A stretch of 64,000 bases of DNA from Carboxylicivirga linearis. GTDB taxonomy: Bacteria > Bacteroidota > Bacteroidia > Bacteroidales > Marinilabiliaceae. Every line of letters starts with the position of its first letter. Position 1 is the stretch's first letter. The stretch spans positions 1 to 64,000 of the forward strand of contig NZ_JAGUCO010000023.1 of the NCBI RefSeq assembly GCF_018271995.1, in the 5' to 3' direction. The position numbers and the translations under genes are program-made. This document shows positions 42,693-52,883 of the stretch, piece after piece. The notes under the pieces were generated by a model. The model saw only the letters and a program-made list of their open reading frames with translations, ran no database searches and was not told the DNA's origin.

Positions 42693-42782
42693 AGATCAGG
42701 TCACAAGTGCTAATATCTACCAGACAGGTATTGAAAACACTAACACTTAGCATAATTGCCTTAGCAAATAATGACCTGATCT
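42693..42782 (-). ncRNA. Candidate structured RNA between flavodoxin and DUF2023
   Basis: On the minus strand a perfect 11-bp outer helix (AGATCAGGTCA / TGACCTGATCT) encloses a small TTGC-TAAG-GCAA hairpin, a 10-bp helix with two wobbles (AAGTGTTAGT / ATTAGCACTT) and, at its tip, TACC-TGTCT-GGTA. Together these form a compact three-way junction of 90 bases. It ends 25 bases before the DUF2023 start and is followed by a T-rich stretch, so it may act as a riboswitch-like leader, an attenuator or a terminator of flavodoxin mRNA. No known RNA family is recognised. Confidence 0.5.
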
Positions 42783-42845
42783 TTAACTTAAAGGATAGTA
42801 AGTACGATCAAAACAATTGTTTGATTATTCACAATTATGATGCGT

Positions 42846-43349
42846 TTAATTAAGATAATCCTTGATAGAATTAATCCAACTCTCGATTCGCTCATTTGTT
42901 TTATCGCTTTCGTTATCCTCATCAATAGCCAATCCCACAAGGCTATTATCTTTTAATGCCGTTGAAGCTTCAAAACGGTAATCTACAGCGGGTACCTGCC
43001 CAACAATCTTGCATCCTTTTTCAACTATGCAATCATAAATAGTACCCATCCCATCTACAAATGTATCCGGATACGACTCAGCATCGCCCAAGCCAAAAAG
43101 GGCAACAGTTTTCCCACTCATATCAACTTTCTCAAGCTCGGGGATAAAATCTTCCCAATCATCTTGCAAATCTCCTAGGCCCCAGGTACTGGTTCCAAGT
43201 ATCAGAGCTTCGAACCCCTTCAATTCAGCTATATTTACTGCTGCTACATCTATTAATTTGGCTTCGTTTCCGAGTTTAGTATTGATAAGTCTTGCTACGG
43301 CTTCTGTATTACCCGAGCTCGATCCGTAAAGTATTGCAATTTGCTTCAT
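42846..43349 (-). CDS. fldA: Flavodoxin
   Basis: The 167-residue protein has the FMN phosphate loop near the N terminus (YGSSSGNTEAVA), the 50s loop GTSTWGLGDLQDDW and the 90s loop GLGDAESYPDTFVDGM, matching long-chain flavodoxins. It is a cytoplasmic electron carrier that often replaces ferredoxin when iron is short, serving pyruvate oxidoreductase and similar enzymes. It is transcribed with DUF2023 downstream. A hairpin whose 3' arm touches the start codon could control its translation. Confidence 0.92.
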   Translation of the reverse strand: MKQIAILYGSSSGNTEAVARLINTKLGNEAKLIDVAAVNIAELKGFEALILGTSTWGLGDLQDDWEDFIPELEKVDMSGKTVALFGLGDAESYPDTFVDGMGTIYDCIVEKGCKIVGQVPAVDYRFEASTALKDNSLVGLAIDEDNESDKTNERIESWINSIKDYLN

Positions 43350-43393
43350 CTGGTTAATTTTTTATTTAAAAACTCACCAACAAAACTAACCAG
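43350..43393 (-). promoter_or_regulatory. Hairpin directly before the flavodoxin start codon
   Basis: CTGGTTA and TAACCAG form a perfect 7-bp stem with a 30-base loop; the 3' arm ends at the base before the ATG (43349). If formed in the mRNA it would cover the initiation region. Confidence 0.4.
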
Positions 43394-43552
43394 CCTTAAA
43401 GATTCAATCAATCGCTATAAATTGGGCTTTTACAGCCTTCTATCAAACTCAAAGAAACCAACACCCAGCACAACAAACTATCAACAAACCACTTAACATC
43501 AATACATCCCCAAAAATAGTTACTAATAAATAGGGAGATACAGCAGTTTAAG

Positions 43553-43903
43553 CTAATTAGCAGCAATAGGCATACCTATTTCCTTCACCGATAAAAAGCA
43601 ATTTATTGCACTTAAATAGCAACGGGTTGATAAAAGTAATTTAAGTTCGTTGAGTTCTTTTTGATTTAAAAGCATTGAAACATTTCTATGTCCCAGAGGA
43701 ACTACAATCTTTCTTCGGTAATTAAGCCCTGCATTGACATTCTCGTAGTATGCGCCATCTACCTGAGCGATATTGTCCTTAAAAAATGCATAAGCTTCTT
43801 CATCAAATGAAAACAAGAAGTGATAAAATTCGATATGTATCTTATCACATTTATTACAAATAAAAACCTTACCATTGGAGGTTTGACTAATAATATTTTC
43901 CAT
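43553..43903 (-). CDS. Small Cys-pair protein, possibly DUF6686-like
   Basis: From MENIISQTSNG the 116-residue product has an N-terminal zinc-ribbon-like CNKC, a FYHFLFSFDEEAYAFF segment, and a C-terminal helix (LNQKELNELKLLLSTRCYL). The pattern reminds me of the DUF6686 group of Bacteroidota proteins, which have no known role. It is soluble with no signal peptide. The ORF could be extended upstream to 43951, but that adds an unrelated hydrophobic N terminus. Confidence 0.6.
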   Translation of the reverse strand: MENIISQTSNGKVFICNKCDKIHIEFYHFLFSFDEEAYAFFKDNIAQVDGAYYENVNAGLNYRRKIVVPLGHRNVSMLLNQKELNELKLLLSTRCYLSAINCFLSVKEIGMPIAAN

Positions 43904-43975
43904 AAGCAAAATGTTTACAACGAAATTGCTAAAAAGGAAATCACCAGTCAATCGCTATTTTTGGGGATTATGCAA

Positions 43976-44782
43976 TTAAAAACACCAACCAATTCGCACA
44001 CCACTGGTTAAAGCAATAGGAAACTCATCTATTCCACCAATAAAGGCTTTATGCATACCATACGATTCATCATCATCACCAAAACCATAACCAACACCCA
44101 AAAAAGTATCCACAACAAAGCCATCATCAATCACCCATTGTTTTCCAAAATTGAGCAAAACAGCAAACATAGTATTGCGTTCGCGGGTAGTTCCTTCATA
44201 ATCCCAATCCCATACCTCATAATCGTATGAGTAAGTAGAAAAAGCTAACTCAGGTCGGATATAAGCTCCTTTTAGTATATGAGCATATCGCTGTCCCCGA
44301 AGATAATAGTCAGGACTTTTTATTAATTTATAACCCACTTTTAGGCAAACGCCCTTTTCATCTGTTAGATAAATATCATTTCCAACACCAATAATACCTA
44401 ATTCAAATTCGATACTTCTTCCGGGTTGCAAACTGCGCTCGTAACTAAGCTTTAGGCTATTAAACAAAGGAGATAAAAAATTAACTTTAAGTGCGTTCTT
44501 ATTATTATTGGCATATTTCTCCGGATCGAACATTACGGAACTAAACTCCATTTCTTTTCCGTTTGCCAATATTATTTTAGAAACGTCTTCTTTATCGATA
44601 CCAAATAAAATGGTTTCACTCACTTCAGGGTTGGTATATTTTATTTCTAAATCACCAATCTCTTTTATAATACAAGTAATTGTATCGTTATTGTTTTTGA
44701 TTAGTTTGTCTTGCGCAACAGCAGAATCAACAAAAAGAAAGATGGTCAACAGACCCAACAAGGTTTTTACTATAGTTTTCAT
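43976..44782 (-). CDS. Outer-membrane beta-barrel protein, unknown function
   Basis: A signal peptide (MKTIVKTLLGLLTIFLFVDSAVAQ) is followed by a short soluble region of about 80 residues (DTITCIIKEIGDLEIKYTNPEVS and on, a pattern seen in many Bacteroidota exported proteins) and then alternating strands of a barrel (for example FNSLKLSYERSLQPGRSIEFELG). The sequence ends VRIGWCF with a terminal aromatic, as expected for outer-membrane assembly. No specific function is recognised. Confidence 0.65.
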   Translation of the reverse strand: MKTIVKTLLGLLTIFLFVDSAVAQDKLIKNNNDTITCIIKEIGDLEIKYTNPEVSETILFGIDKEDVSKIILANGKEMEFSSVMFDPEKYANNNKNALKVNFLSPLFNSLKLSYERSLQPGRSIEFELGIIGVGNDIYLTDEKGVCLKVGYKLIKSPDYYLRGQRYAHILKGAYIRPELAFSTYSYDYEVWDWDYEGTTRERNTMFAVLLNFGKQWVIDDGFVVDTFLGVGYGFGDDDESYGMHKAFIGGIDEFPIALTSGVRIGWCF

Positions 44783-44819
44783 AAATATTGGTTAAGTTTA
44801 AAGTCACATAATTGACAAA

Positions 44820-45239
44820 TTAAACTAAACCTACACGTATATATAATTGATTTAATTTTTCTAAGTCCACTTGCCTGTTAAAAGAAAAACTCTGAAAGCG
44901 CTGTTCAGCTTCCATAAAACAAAAGCGAGCTAATTCCAGATGATGAATAGCCTCTTCATCTTTTTTCATTTGAAGACAAACATCTGCCGAGGTCATAAAA
45001 TAGCGCCCCAGTGTATCCAAATAGTTATCGGTAATATCCTTTTCGTTAGTACTCTGTTTAAAATCTTCTAAACTCATTTTCAAAAATTCATCATAGCTAA
45101 GCCCCACTACCTTTGATGACTGGTTAATTAGAAAATCATATGCTTTGTCAGCATTATCCTCTTCCTGTAGTTTTAATAATTTGGCTATAAACTGCGCTAT
45201 TTGTTCAATTATTCGAAGAATAAAATCGCGTTGGTACAT
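44820..45239 (-). CDS. Helical protein resembling DUF6483
   Basis: The product (139 residues from MYQRDFILRIIEQIAQFIAKLL) is almost entirely helical, with a TPR-like second half (DVCLQMKKDEEAIHHLELARFCFMEAEQRF). The start MYQ.DFI.RIIEQ...F is characteristic of DUF6483-type proteins found mainly in Firmicutes and Bacteroidota. No catalytic residues are visible, so a protein-binding role is likely. The ATG at 45239 is preferred over 45272. Confidence 0.6.
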   Translation of the reverse strand: MYQRDFILRIIEQIAQFIAKLLKLQEEDNADKAYDFLINQSSKVVGLSYDEFLKMSLEDFKQSTNEKDITDNYLDTLGRYFMTSADVCLQMKKDEEAIHHLELARFCFMEAEQRFQSFSFNRQVDLEKLNQLYIRVGLV

Positions 45240-45578
45240 TTTAATTTTTGTTGAGTTTGCATGAGCAAACAATTAAACAATAATAATAAAGATAACAAGC
45301 AAAATAAGTACCTTTATTACTTAAATAAACAATAATAAAATACATTTTCTAACACAATAGCTAAAGATACTCTGAAAGTGATATTTACAAAAATAAACAA
45401 TTACTATTTTTTTGTAATCAGAACAAGACAATTACTAAATACAAAGTCAAAAACAATGATTTTTCACAACACTTTTGTATTTTTTCCATTATACTTTTGC
45501 ATTTATAAGTTAAATAGACGATATTTAATGTTAATTGCTTGAATTGAGATATTATTTTCAATTAAAAGTTCAAAACAA
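45240..45578. other. AT-rich divergent intergenic region before siaC
   Basis: No coding frame is convincing here. The right part holds a TACTTTTG -7 box for the SiaC gene. Nothing else stands out beyond very high A+T content. Confidence 0.5.
45492..45499 (+). promoter_or_regulatory. -7 box of the siaC promoter
   Basis: TACTTTTG matches the Bacteroidota -7 consensus TAnnTTTG exactly. A TTTTG lies upstream, but its spacing is shorter than ideal. The start codon is about 80 bases downstream. Confidence 0.5.
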
Positions 45579-45959
45579 ATGAAAAATACGGTATTAAAAG
45601 AGCCTACCCGAACAACTCCATTTATCAAGCTGGATTATAACCATGGTTTGATAGAATTCAAAGGCAAAATGACGCCTGAAAATTGTTCTGACTTATTTGA
45701 TCCTATTATTCAGTGGATTGATGAATACATCAATGAACCACTAGAAAGAACTGAACTAAATATTCAATTAGAATATTTTAATACACGGTCATCGGTTTAT
45801 CTTTTAGACATTTTTAGAAAATTTGAATCGCTGCTAAATAATAATCGCAAGATAATTATTAATTGGATTTGCGAAAGTGATGATTTTGATATGATAGAAG
45901 CCGGCGAAGATTATCAGGCTATTATTAATGTCCCGATTAATATTGTTGAGCACAATTAG
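45579..45959 (+). CDS. siaC: SiaC-family regulatory phosphoprotein (DUF1987)
   Basis: The 126-residue product matches the SiaC plan: FIKLDYNHGLIEFKGKMTPEN at the start, PIIQWIDEYINEPL, and the key segment LEYFNTRSSVYLLDIFRKFE, which contains the Thr/Ser stretch phosphorylated in SiaC. In Pseudomonas SiaC is phosphorylated by the kinase SiaB, dephosphorylated by SiaA, and activates the diguanylate cyclase SiaD. Here no SiaA, B or D gene is adjacent; the gene stands alone with its own promoter and terminator. Confidence 0.8.
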   Translation: MKNTVLKEPTRTTPFIKLDYNHGLIEFKGKMTPENCSDLFDPIIQWIDEYINEPLERTELNIQLEYFNTRSSVYLLDIFRKFESLLNNNRKIIINWICESDDFDMIEAGEDYQAIINVPINIVEHN

Positions 45960-45983
45960 AAAAACTCTTTTTAGAATATATAA

Positions 45984-46019
45984 AGACTAAATCCACACTT
46001 CGGGTTTAGTCTTTTTTTT
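45984..46019 (+). terminator. Terminator of siaC
   Basis: A GACTAAATCC / GGGTTTAGTC stem with one wobble pair is followed by eight T, 28 bases after the stop codon. Confidence 0.85.
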
Positions 46020-46120
46020 ACCCTTAATTTTTCTATGTTCATTTTAAAAAGCACAATAAAAATTAAACTAATCCCCCTCAAAATAGCTATTTTGCGCTTT
46101 TAAACCTGAAAATTATTAAA

Positions 46121-47734
46121 ATGAAGATACACCTAACCGGTATTTTTACTGGACTTTTGTTTTTCAGTTCTATTATCAACGCTCAAAATATTTTTGAACA
46201 AACCAAAGATCCTTATTTTGGAGAAAGCTGCACCTCCATCATGGTTAGTAAAGGTGCCAGTGCCGACGGATCGGTAATAACCAGTCACACATGCGATGGA
46301 AGATATCGAACCTGGATGACCATGGAAGCAGGAGAAACCTTTGAAAACGATACTACAACACCCATTTTTAAAGGAAAATTAAGAACTGAAACTCCTTGGG
46401 ACATGCGAGAGGTTAAAGAGGTTGGACAAATACCTCAGACCAAACAAACATTTACTTTTTTAAATACTGCCTACCCTTGTTTAAATGAAAAACAACTGGC
46501 TATAGGCGAAACAACAACCGTTGGCCCCAAAGAATTGGTGAATGAAAACGGAATGTTTCTGATTGAAGAATTGGAACGCATTGCTCTTCAACGCTGTTCT
46601 ACAGCCCGTGATGCAATCAACCTTATTGGTGAATTAATAAAAGAGTATGGCTACGGCGATTGGGGCGAATGTATAACCATTGCTGATAAAAAAGAGGTGT
46701 GGCAATTAGAGATATTTGGCGAAGGACCCGACAATATTGGAGGTGTTTGGGCTGCACAACGCATTCCGGAAGGTCATGTAGGAGTATCGGCTAATATCTC
46801 GCGAATTGGAGAACTGAACCTGAAAGATAAAGATCATTTCATGGCTTCAGAGAATGTATATAAGGTAGCTAAGAAATTAGGAAGATGGGACGGTAAAAAA
46901 CCATTTAAATTCTGGAAAGCCTATGGCGATAATGAGAAACCATTTAACATTCGCGAATTCTTTATCCTTAGCTCCTTAGCTCCTTCACTAAACCTTAGTT
47001 ACGATGCTGATGAACTTCCTTTCTCGGTTAAACCCGATGAACCTGTAAGTGTGCAGGACATAATGGCTTTGTATCGCCAAACCTACGAAGGCACCGAATA
47101 CGATATGACTCAAAATATTAATGTCATCAAAAAGAAAAAAGATGATGATGGAAAGGTTATTAGTCAGGATACAATTAAATCATCCATTGCTAATCCATGG
47201 CCAACGGGAGCTGCCCGAAATACTTTAAACTATTTAGATAGTACGGCTGTAACCTATCAGCGTACCGTTGCGGTGTCGTGGTGTTCCTATTCCGAGATTA
47301 TACAATTGCGTGACTGGCTACCAGATGAGATTGGTGGTGTTGCCTGGCTATCGTTTGATAATCCGGGCCAAAGTCCACGTATTCCTATTTATGCCGGAAC
47401 AACCCAATTACCCGAAAGCTTTAACTATTGCGGTCAAAAACGTTACCGCGAAGATGCTACCATTTGGAAATACCGTAAAGCCAATAAACTGGCTACACTG
47501 GCCTGGCAAGAAACCAAAGAAGCCATGCTAAAAGAGGTAGCCCATTTCGAAAATAAAGGACTTGAAGAGGGCAGTATACTGGAACAAAAAGTTATTAAGC
47601 TCTTAAAAGAAGGTAAAAAAGAAGAAGCTCAGGAACTACTAAACCGTTATACCTTTGATTTTACCGGAGCTACCATTCACCGATGGAAAGATCTGGAAGA
47701 TTACTACTGGGGACGATTTGGTATGGGATTTTAA
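46121..47734 (+). CDS. C69-family dipeptidase, exported
   Basis: A signal peptide (to about residue 21) precedes the characteristic N-terminal nucleophile region: C37 in ESCTSIMVSKGASADGSVITSHTCDG, as in C69/U34 dipeptidases of the PepD type. The rest follows the family order with GETTTVGPKELVNENG and GYGDWGECITIADKKEVWQLEIFG. The enzyme cleaves dipeptides and probably works in the periplasm. The length (537) is normal for the Bacteroidota branch. Single gene with a terminator after it. Confidence 0.85.
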   Translation: MKIHLTGIFTGLLFFSSIINAQNIFEQTKDPYFGESCTSIMVSKGASADGSVITSHTCDGRYRTWMTMEAGETFENDTTTPIFKGKLRTETPWDMREVKEVGQIPQTKQTFTFLNTAYPCLNEKQLAIGETTTVGPKELVNENGMFLIEELERIALQRCSTARDAINLIGELIKEYGYGDWGECITIADKKEVWQLEIFGEGPDNIGGVWAAQRIPEGHVGVSANISRIGELNLKDKDHFMASENVYKVAKKLGRWDGKKPFKFWKAYGDNEKPFNIREFFILSSLAPSLNLSYDADELPFSVKPDEPVSVQDIMALYRQTYEGTEYDMTQNINVIKKKKDDDGKVISQDTIKSSIANPWPTGAARNTLNYLDSTAVTYQRTVAVSWCSYSEIIQLRDWLPDEIGGVAWLSFDNPGQSPRIPIYAGTTQLPESFNYCGQKRYREDATIWKYRKANKLATLAWQETKEAMLKEVAHFENKGLEEGSILEQKVIKLLKEGKKEEAQELLNRYTFDFTGATIHRWKDLEDYYWGRFGMGF

Positions 47735-47743
47735 GTAAAAACA

Positions 47744-47780
47744 AAAAGCTCCCCCGGGAAACTATTAATGGGGAGCTTTT
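47744..47780. terminator. Terminator between dipeptidase and HU-like genes
   Basis: A perfect 11-bp stem (AAAAGCTCCCC / GGGGAGCTTTT) with a 15-base loop lies 9 bases after the dipeptidase stop and 22 bases from the end of the convergent HU-like gene. The A and T arms suit both directions. Confidence 0.8.
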
Positions 47781-47802
47781 AGGTATTAATAGTAATCAAT
47801 CT

Positions 47803-48186
47803 TTATATCGAAGCCTTTTCAAAACTAGCATCAGCTAATTTCTTTTTAAGATCTTTACCTAGCGTAAAAATGATTTTTATATTCTTAATCATTGAGGCAT
47901 TAAAATCCGTGGCCGAATCAACCCTCTCGCTGCTAAATGACATTCGAAGTGTTCCTAAATCGCCTAAGCTAACAGAATTACCATCCAACAAATATTTAGG
48001 AATCTGATCCACAAGATTGTCTAATGTATTATTTACATCACCCCTGGTTAACGACGATTTTTCAACAATATCTACACTAATTGCTTTCAATCCTTTTTTA
48101 CCGGATAACACAGGTGATGCATAAACTTTTTTAGCCGCAGCAGGATCTCTGGGATTACCTCTTTCTATCAATTTATACTTTAACAT
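47803..48186 (-). CDS. HU-HIG-like DNA-binding protein
   Basis: The 127-residue product starts MLKYKLIERGNPRDPAAAKKVYASP, the usual N terminus of Bacteroidota HU-HIG proteins, followed by the HU-like helices (TRGDVNNTLDNLVDQIPKYLL) and the strand pair with GDLGTLRMSF. It ends without the long Ig tail of some family members. Such proteins bind DNA non-specifically as nucleoid proteins; several copies per genome are usual. Confidence 0.85.
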   Translation of the reverse strand: MLKYKLIERGNPRDPAAAKKVYASPVLSGKKGLKAISVDIVEKSSLTRGDVNNTLDNLVDQIPKYLLDGNSVSLGDLGTLRMSFSSERVDSATDFNASMIKNIKIIFTLGKDLKKKLADASFEKASI

Positions 48187-48344
48187 ACGCTAGATTTTAT
48201 AGGGTTACAAATATTATAACTATTTATAATTAGAATTATTGATCGTTTTCGAAAATAATTATTTATAAACCATAATCCAAATACTGTTATCAATAACTAA
48301 AGACCATCCCTTACAAAATTGTACTCAAAAATAAAATCAGAACA

Positions 48345-48410
48345 TTTTCATCTTGATGCAGCAAATTTTTCATCTTGATTAAAATTTATTTTCTCCTTGA
48401 TGAAAATTTT
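48345..48410. repeat. Three direct repeats phased at 22 bp, candidate regulator binding site
   Basis: TTTTCATCTTGAT occurs at 48345 and 48367, and a variant TTTTCTCCTTGATG at 48389, each exactly 22 bases after the previous one. Two-turn spacing of short direct repeats is the usual layout for LytTR-type response regulators. The site lies in the 386-base gap between divergent genes, 122-187 bases before the -7 box of the exported-protein gene and 160 bases from the HU-like start. The rest of the gap is AT-rich without genes. Confidence 0.5.
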
Positions 48411-48531
48411 CGTCTATATGGAATGAATAAAAAAACTCATACCGGAAATACAATTAACATTTACTTAAAGCGTGAGTAAAAGCTTAACTTTTCGTTTAGT
48501 TTCAACTTAAATTAACTTCATGTTGGCTTCA

Positions 48532-48539
48532 TACATTTG
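48532..48539 (+). promoter_or_regulatory. -7 box of the exported-protein gene
   Basis: TACATTTG fits the Bacteroidota consensus TAnnTTTG exactly and lies 33 bases before the start codon. The upstream -33 element is not clear. Confidence 0.5.
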
Positions 48540-48572
48540 TGTATATGAGGAAAAACAAATAATCTAACACAA

Positions 48573-49136
48573 ATGAAAAAAACAATTAATAGTAAACTTA
48601 GTCTATTGGCAATAATTGCCTTAGCTTTTTTAACTCCTTTGAAAGCACAGGATGCATTAATCTATTCGAAAGAAATTAAATTAAATAATCAGAACGAAAT
48701 AAAAGAAACGGTTAACAACCTTACTTTGTCGCTGCTTACAAAAACCAATGCATCGGTTTGTGCACAGTGTAACGAAGAGAATATTGTAATTATCGAAGGT
48801 CGAATTCCAATAACATTAAGCAATAATCCTTTTGAAGTAGCGTACAATTTTAACGGTTATATTAATTATCAGTTAGAGGTAAACTACAACAATGGCATTG
48901 AACTAACTTTTAAAAACCTACAACACGAATCGAAAAATTCGATCAATGGTTTTGACCTTAACTACGGTCAGTTATTGTCAAACGGATCAACAGCCAAAAA
49001 TGCGGTGTACCGTAATTACGATTTCCTTTCGGAGGATTACAGACGTGTTACTCTTTTCGAAACAGATGAAGAAATAGAAAAAATGATACAAGAAAAAGCA
49101 ATAAATAATATTGATAATTTGATTGCTGAAAAATAA
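48573..49136 (+). CDS. Exported protein, possibly DUF4468-like
   Basis: A signal peptide (MKKTINSKLSLLAIIALAFLTPLKAQ) precedes about 160 residues with an alternating helix-strand pattern (KETVNNLTLSLLTKTNA..., then EVAYNFNGYINYQLEVNYNNGIELTFKNL). This resembles exported TBP-like DUF4468 proteins of Bacteroidota, but only loosely. One C-x-x-C is present (CAQC). Function unknown. A phased repeat upstream suggests regulated expression. Confidence 0.6.
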   Translation: MKKTINSKLSLLAIIALAFLTPLKAQDALIYSKEIKLNNQNEIKETVNNLTLSLLTKTNASVCAQCNEENIVIIEGRIPITLSNNPFEVAYNFNGYINYQLEVNYNNGIELTFKNLQHESKNSINGFDLNYGQLLSNGSTAKNAVYRNYDFLSEDYRRVTLFETDEEIEKMIQEKAINNIDNLIAEK

Positions 49137-49155
49137 TCTGTTGCTCAAACAAAAG

Positions 49156-49200
49156 AATCTCCCGTACTAAGATATTATTGCTTATTACGGGATTTTTTTT
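49156..49200 (+). terminator. Terminator of the exported-protein gene
   Basis: CCCGTA / TACGGG forms a 6-bp stem with a 19-base loop, followed by eight T, 20-60 bases after the stop codon. Confidence 0.65.
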
Positions 49201-49379
49201 GACCGTAATCAGAGTAATCACTATTCTCAGTGAAATTTGTTTTAAAATAAAAATCCAAGGATTACACCAATTATCACAAATTGTTCCGCATCGGGAACTC
49301 AAAATCTTTTTAATCTTAGTAATCTGAGGATAAAATAGAATGTTGTATCAATTATTTTTTTTAGGCGATAACCTTGTCT

Positions 49380-50600
49380 CTACTCTGACTTCTCTAATAA
49401 ATGGGGACCAAATAACTTAATTCCAATAGCTCCGATGGGTGCCGTAACCACAATACTTAAAACAGCCAATGCCAAAATAGTTTGCCCGGTTCCGGTTGTT
49501 ACATCTCCCAGTTTACCTTCACCGATTAAAGTTAAAGGAACTGCACCAATGGCTGCCTGCACCGTTGCTTTAGGCAAATAGGCGATTACACTAAATATAC
49601 GTTCTTTGGTATTTAAGTCAGACCCTATTAAGGATAGCCAAACCCCAATGCTTCGAGCGGTTAAGCCCAGCAGTAATATCAATAATCCGATACCTATCAA
49701 CGAAGCGTTTAACTGCGATATTTGTACTTCTGTACCTATATAAACAAACAATAATATTTCGGCCAAAACCCATACCTTATTAAACTTAACAGATAAACGA
49801 TTGGCCAGCTTATTGTATTTCTCTAAAATCATAAACCCAATGGCCATAATACCAAGCAAACCGGCTAAAGGAACAAATTCTTTTAAGGTTTCCCATTCTG
49901 TAAATTCGTAAAATACCACGGCTACAATCATAAAGATAATTACCTTTTTAGTGTCCCTGATATGATATTTTTTAAAGAATACCACCAGTGCCAAACCGAT
50001 TAAAGCTCCTAACAAGGCTCCTAAAGCTATACCTACCGGCACACTCCAAAAAATGTGTCCGTAATCAATAGCATTACCCGCTGCCAATCCGGTAAATACA
50101 CCAAAGATGGTTATCGCAAAAACATCATCAACCGATGCTCCGGCCAGCACCAAAGTAGGAACTTCCTTTTTTTGACCGTAACCTTTATCTTTTAAATCGA
50201 GCATTGCCGGAACAACTACCGCCGGTGAAACAGCAGCAATGATAAAGCCTAATATTCCTCCCTCAATAAATGAGAATCCCAAAACATAATGGGCAATCAG
50301 CATCACTGTTGTACCTTCCAGCACGCCCGGTATAAAACTCATATTAATAGCCGGTCGCCCAACTTTATGCAATGTTTGTTTATTAATACCCAGCCCGGCA
50401 CGAATCAAAATTACAATTAAAGCTACCGTTTTAAATTCTTGCAAAAAAGTGGCCACTTCAGGATTAACCAAATCAAAAACACTTGGTCCCAATAAAATAC
50501 CTGTAAAAATCATACCTAGTATTCCGGGAAGTTTCACCAGGGTAAATACGTAATTCAATAAAAGAGCAACCAGAATAATTAGAGCGAAGTCGATTAACAT
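49380..50600 (-). CDS. Cation:proton antiporter (CPA family)
   Basis: The 406-residue product has about twelve hydrophobic segments, with the usual features of Na+/H+ exchangers: AVSPAVVVPAMLDL in the discontinuous helix and ASVDDVFAITIFGVFTG with the Asp pair in the ion-binding helix. It lacks the C-terminal RCK domains of Kef-type proteins. It exchanges Na+ or K+ for protons across the inner membrane. It stands alone on the minus strand. Confidence 0.85.
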   Translation of the reverse strand: MLIDFALIILVALLLNYVFTLVKLPGILGMIFTGILLGPSVFDLVNPEVATFLQEFKTVALIVILIRAGLGINKQTLHKVGRPAINMSFIPGVLEGTTVMLIAHYVLGFSFIEGGILGFIIAAVSPAVVVPAMLDLKDKGYGQKKEVPTLVLAGASVDDVFAITIFGVFTGLAAGNAIDYGHIFWSVPVGIALGALLGALIGLALVVFFKKYHIRDTKKVIIFMIVAVVFYEFTEWETLKEFVPLAGLLGIMAIGFMILEKYNKLANRLSVKFNKVWVLAEILLFVYIGTEVQISQLNASLIGIGLLILLLGLTARSIGVWLSLIGSDLNTKERIFSVIAYLPKATVQAAIGAVPLTLIGEGKLGDVTTGTGQTILALAVLSIVVTAPIGAIGIKLFGPHLLEKSE

Positions 50601-50686
50601 GATGGATGTGTTTAGTGGTGCAAAGATAATTCAATAAATCAACGAGTCAATTATCAATTTCCCATTAACCATTAATACCCTAACCT

Positions 50687-50761
50687 TTTTTGACTTTTAC
50701 CTTTAGAATTTTGACTTTTACTTTTTGACTTTTACTTTTTGACTTTTACTTTTTGACTTTA
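50687..50761 (+). repeat. 14-bp tandem repeat before ligA
   Basis: The unit TTTTTGACTTTTAC occurs at 50687-50700, then in a nearly perfect run from 50709 to 50761 (one copy short by one base, two perfect copies, one partial). It lies about 60 bases upstream of the ligA promoter, in the gap between the antiporter and ligA. The cause is probably replication slippage; a binding function cannot be excluded. Confidence 0.75.
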
Positions 50762-50822
50762 GATTTTAACCTTTATCCTTGTTACTTTCCACTTGTTTCG
50801 GACTTTATTATCGCAAAAATTG

Positions 50823-50830
50823 TATTTTTG
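50823..50830 (+). promoter_or_regulatory. -7 box of the ligA promoter
   Basis: TATTTTTG fits TAnnTTTG exactly. A TTTC at 50796-50799 is at an acceptable distance for a -33 element. The first ATG (50846) is only about 15 bases away, so a nearly leaderless mRNA or initiation at 50861 is possible. Confidence 0.45.
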
Positions 50831-50836
50831 TTTTGA

Positions 50837-52861
<2,025 letters not shown>

Positions 52862-52883
52862 ACCTAATTTTTAGCACACAATA

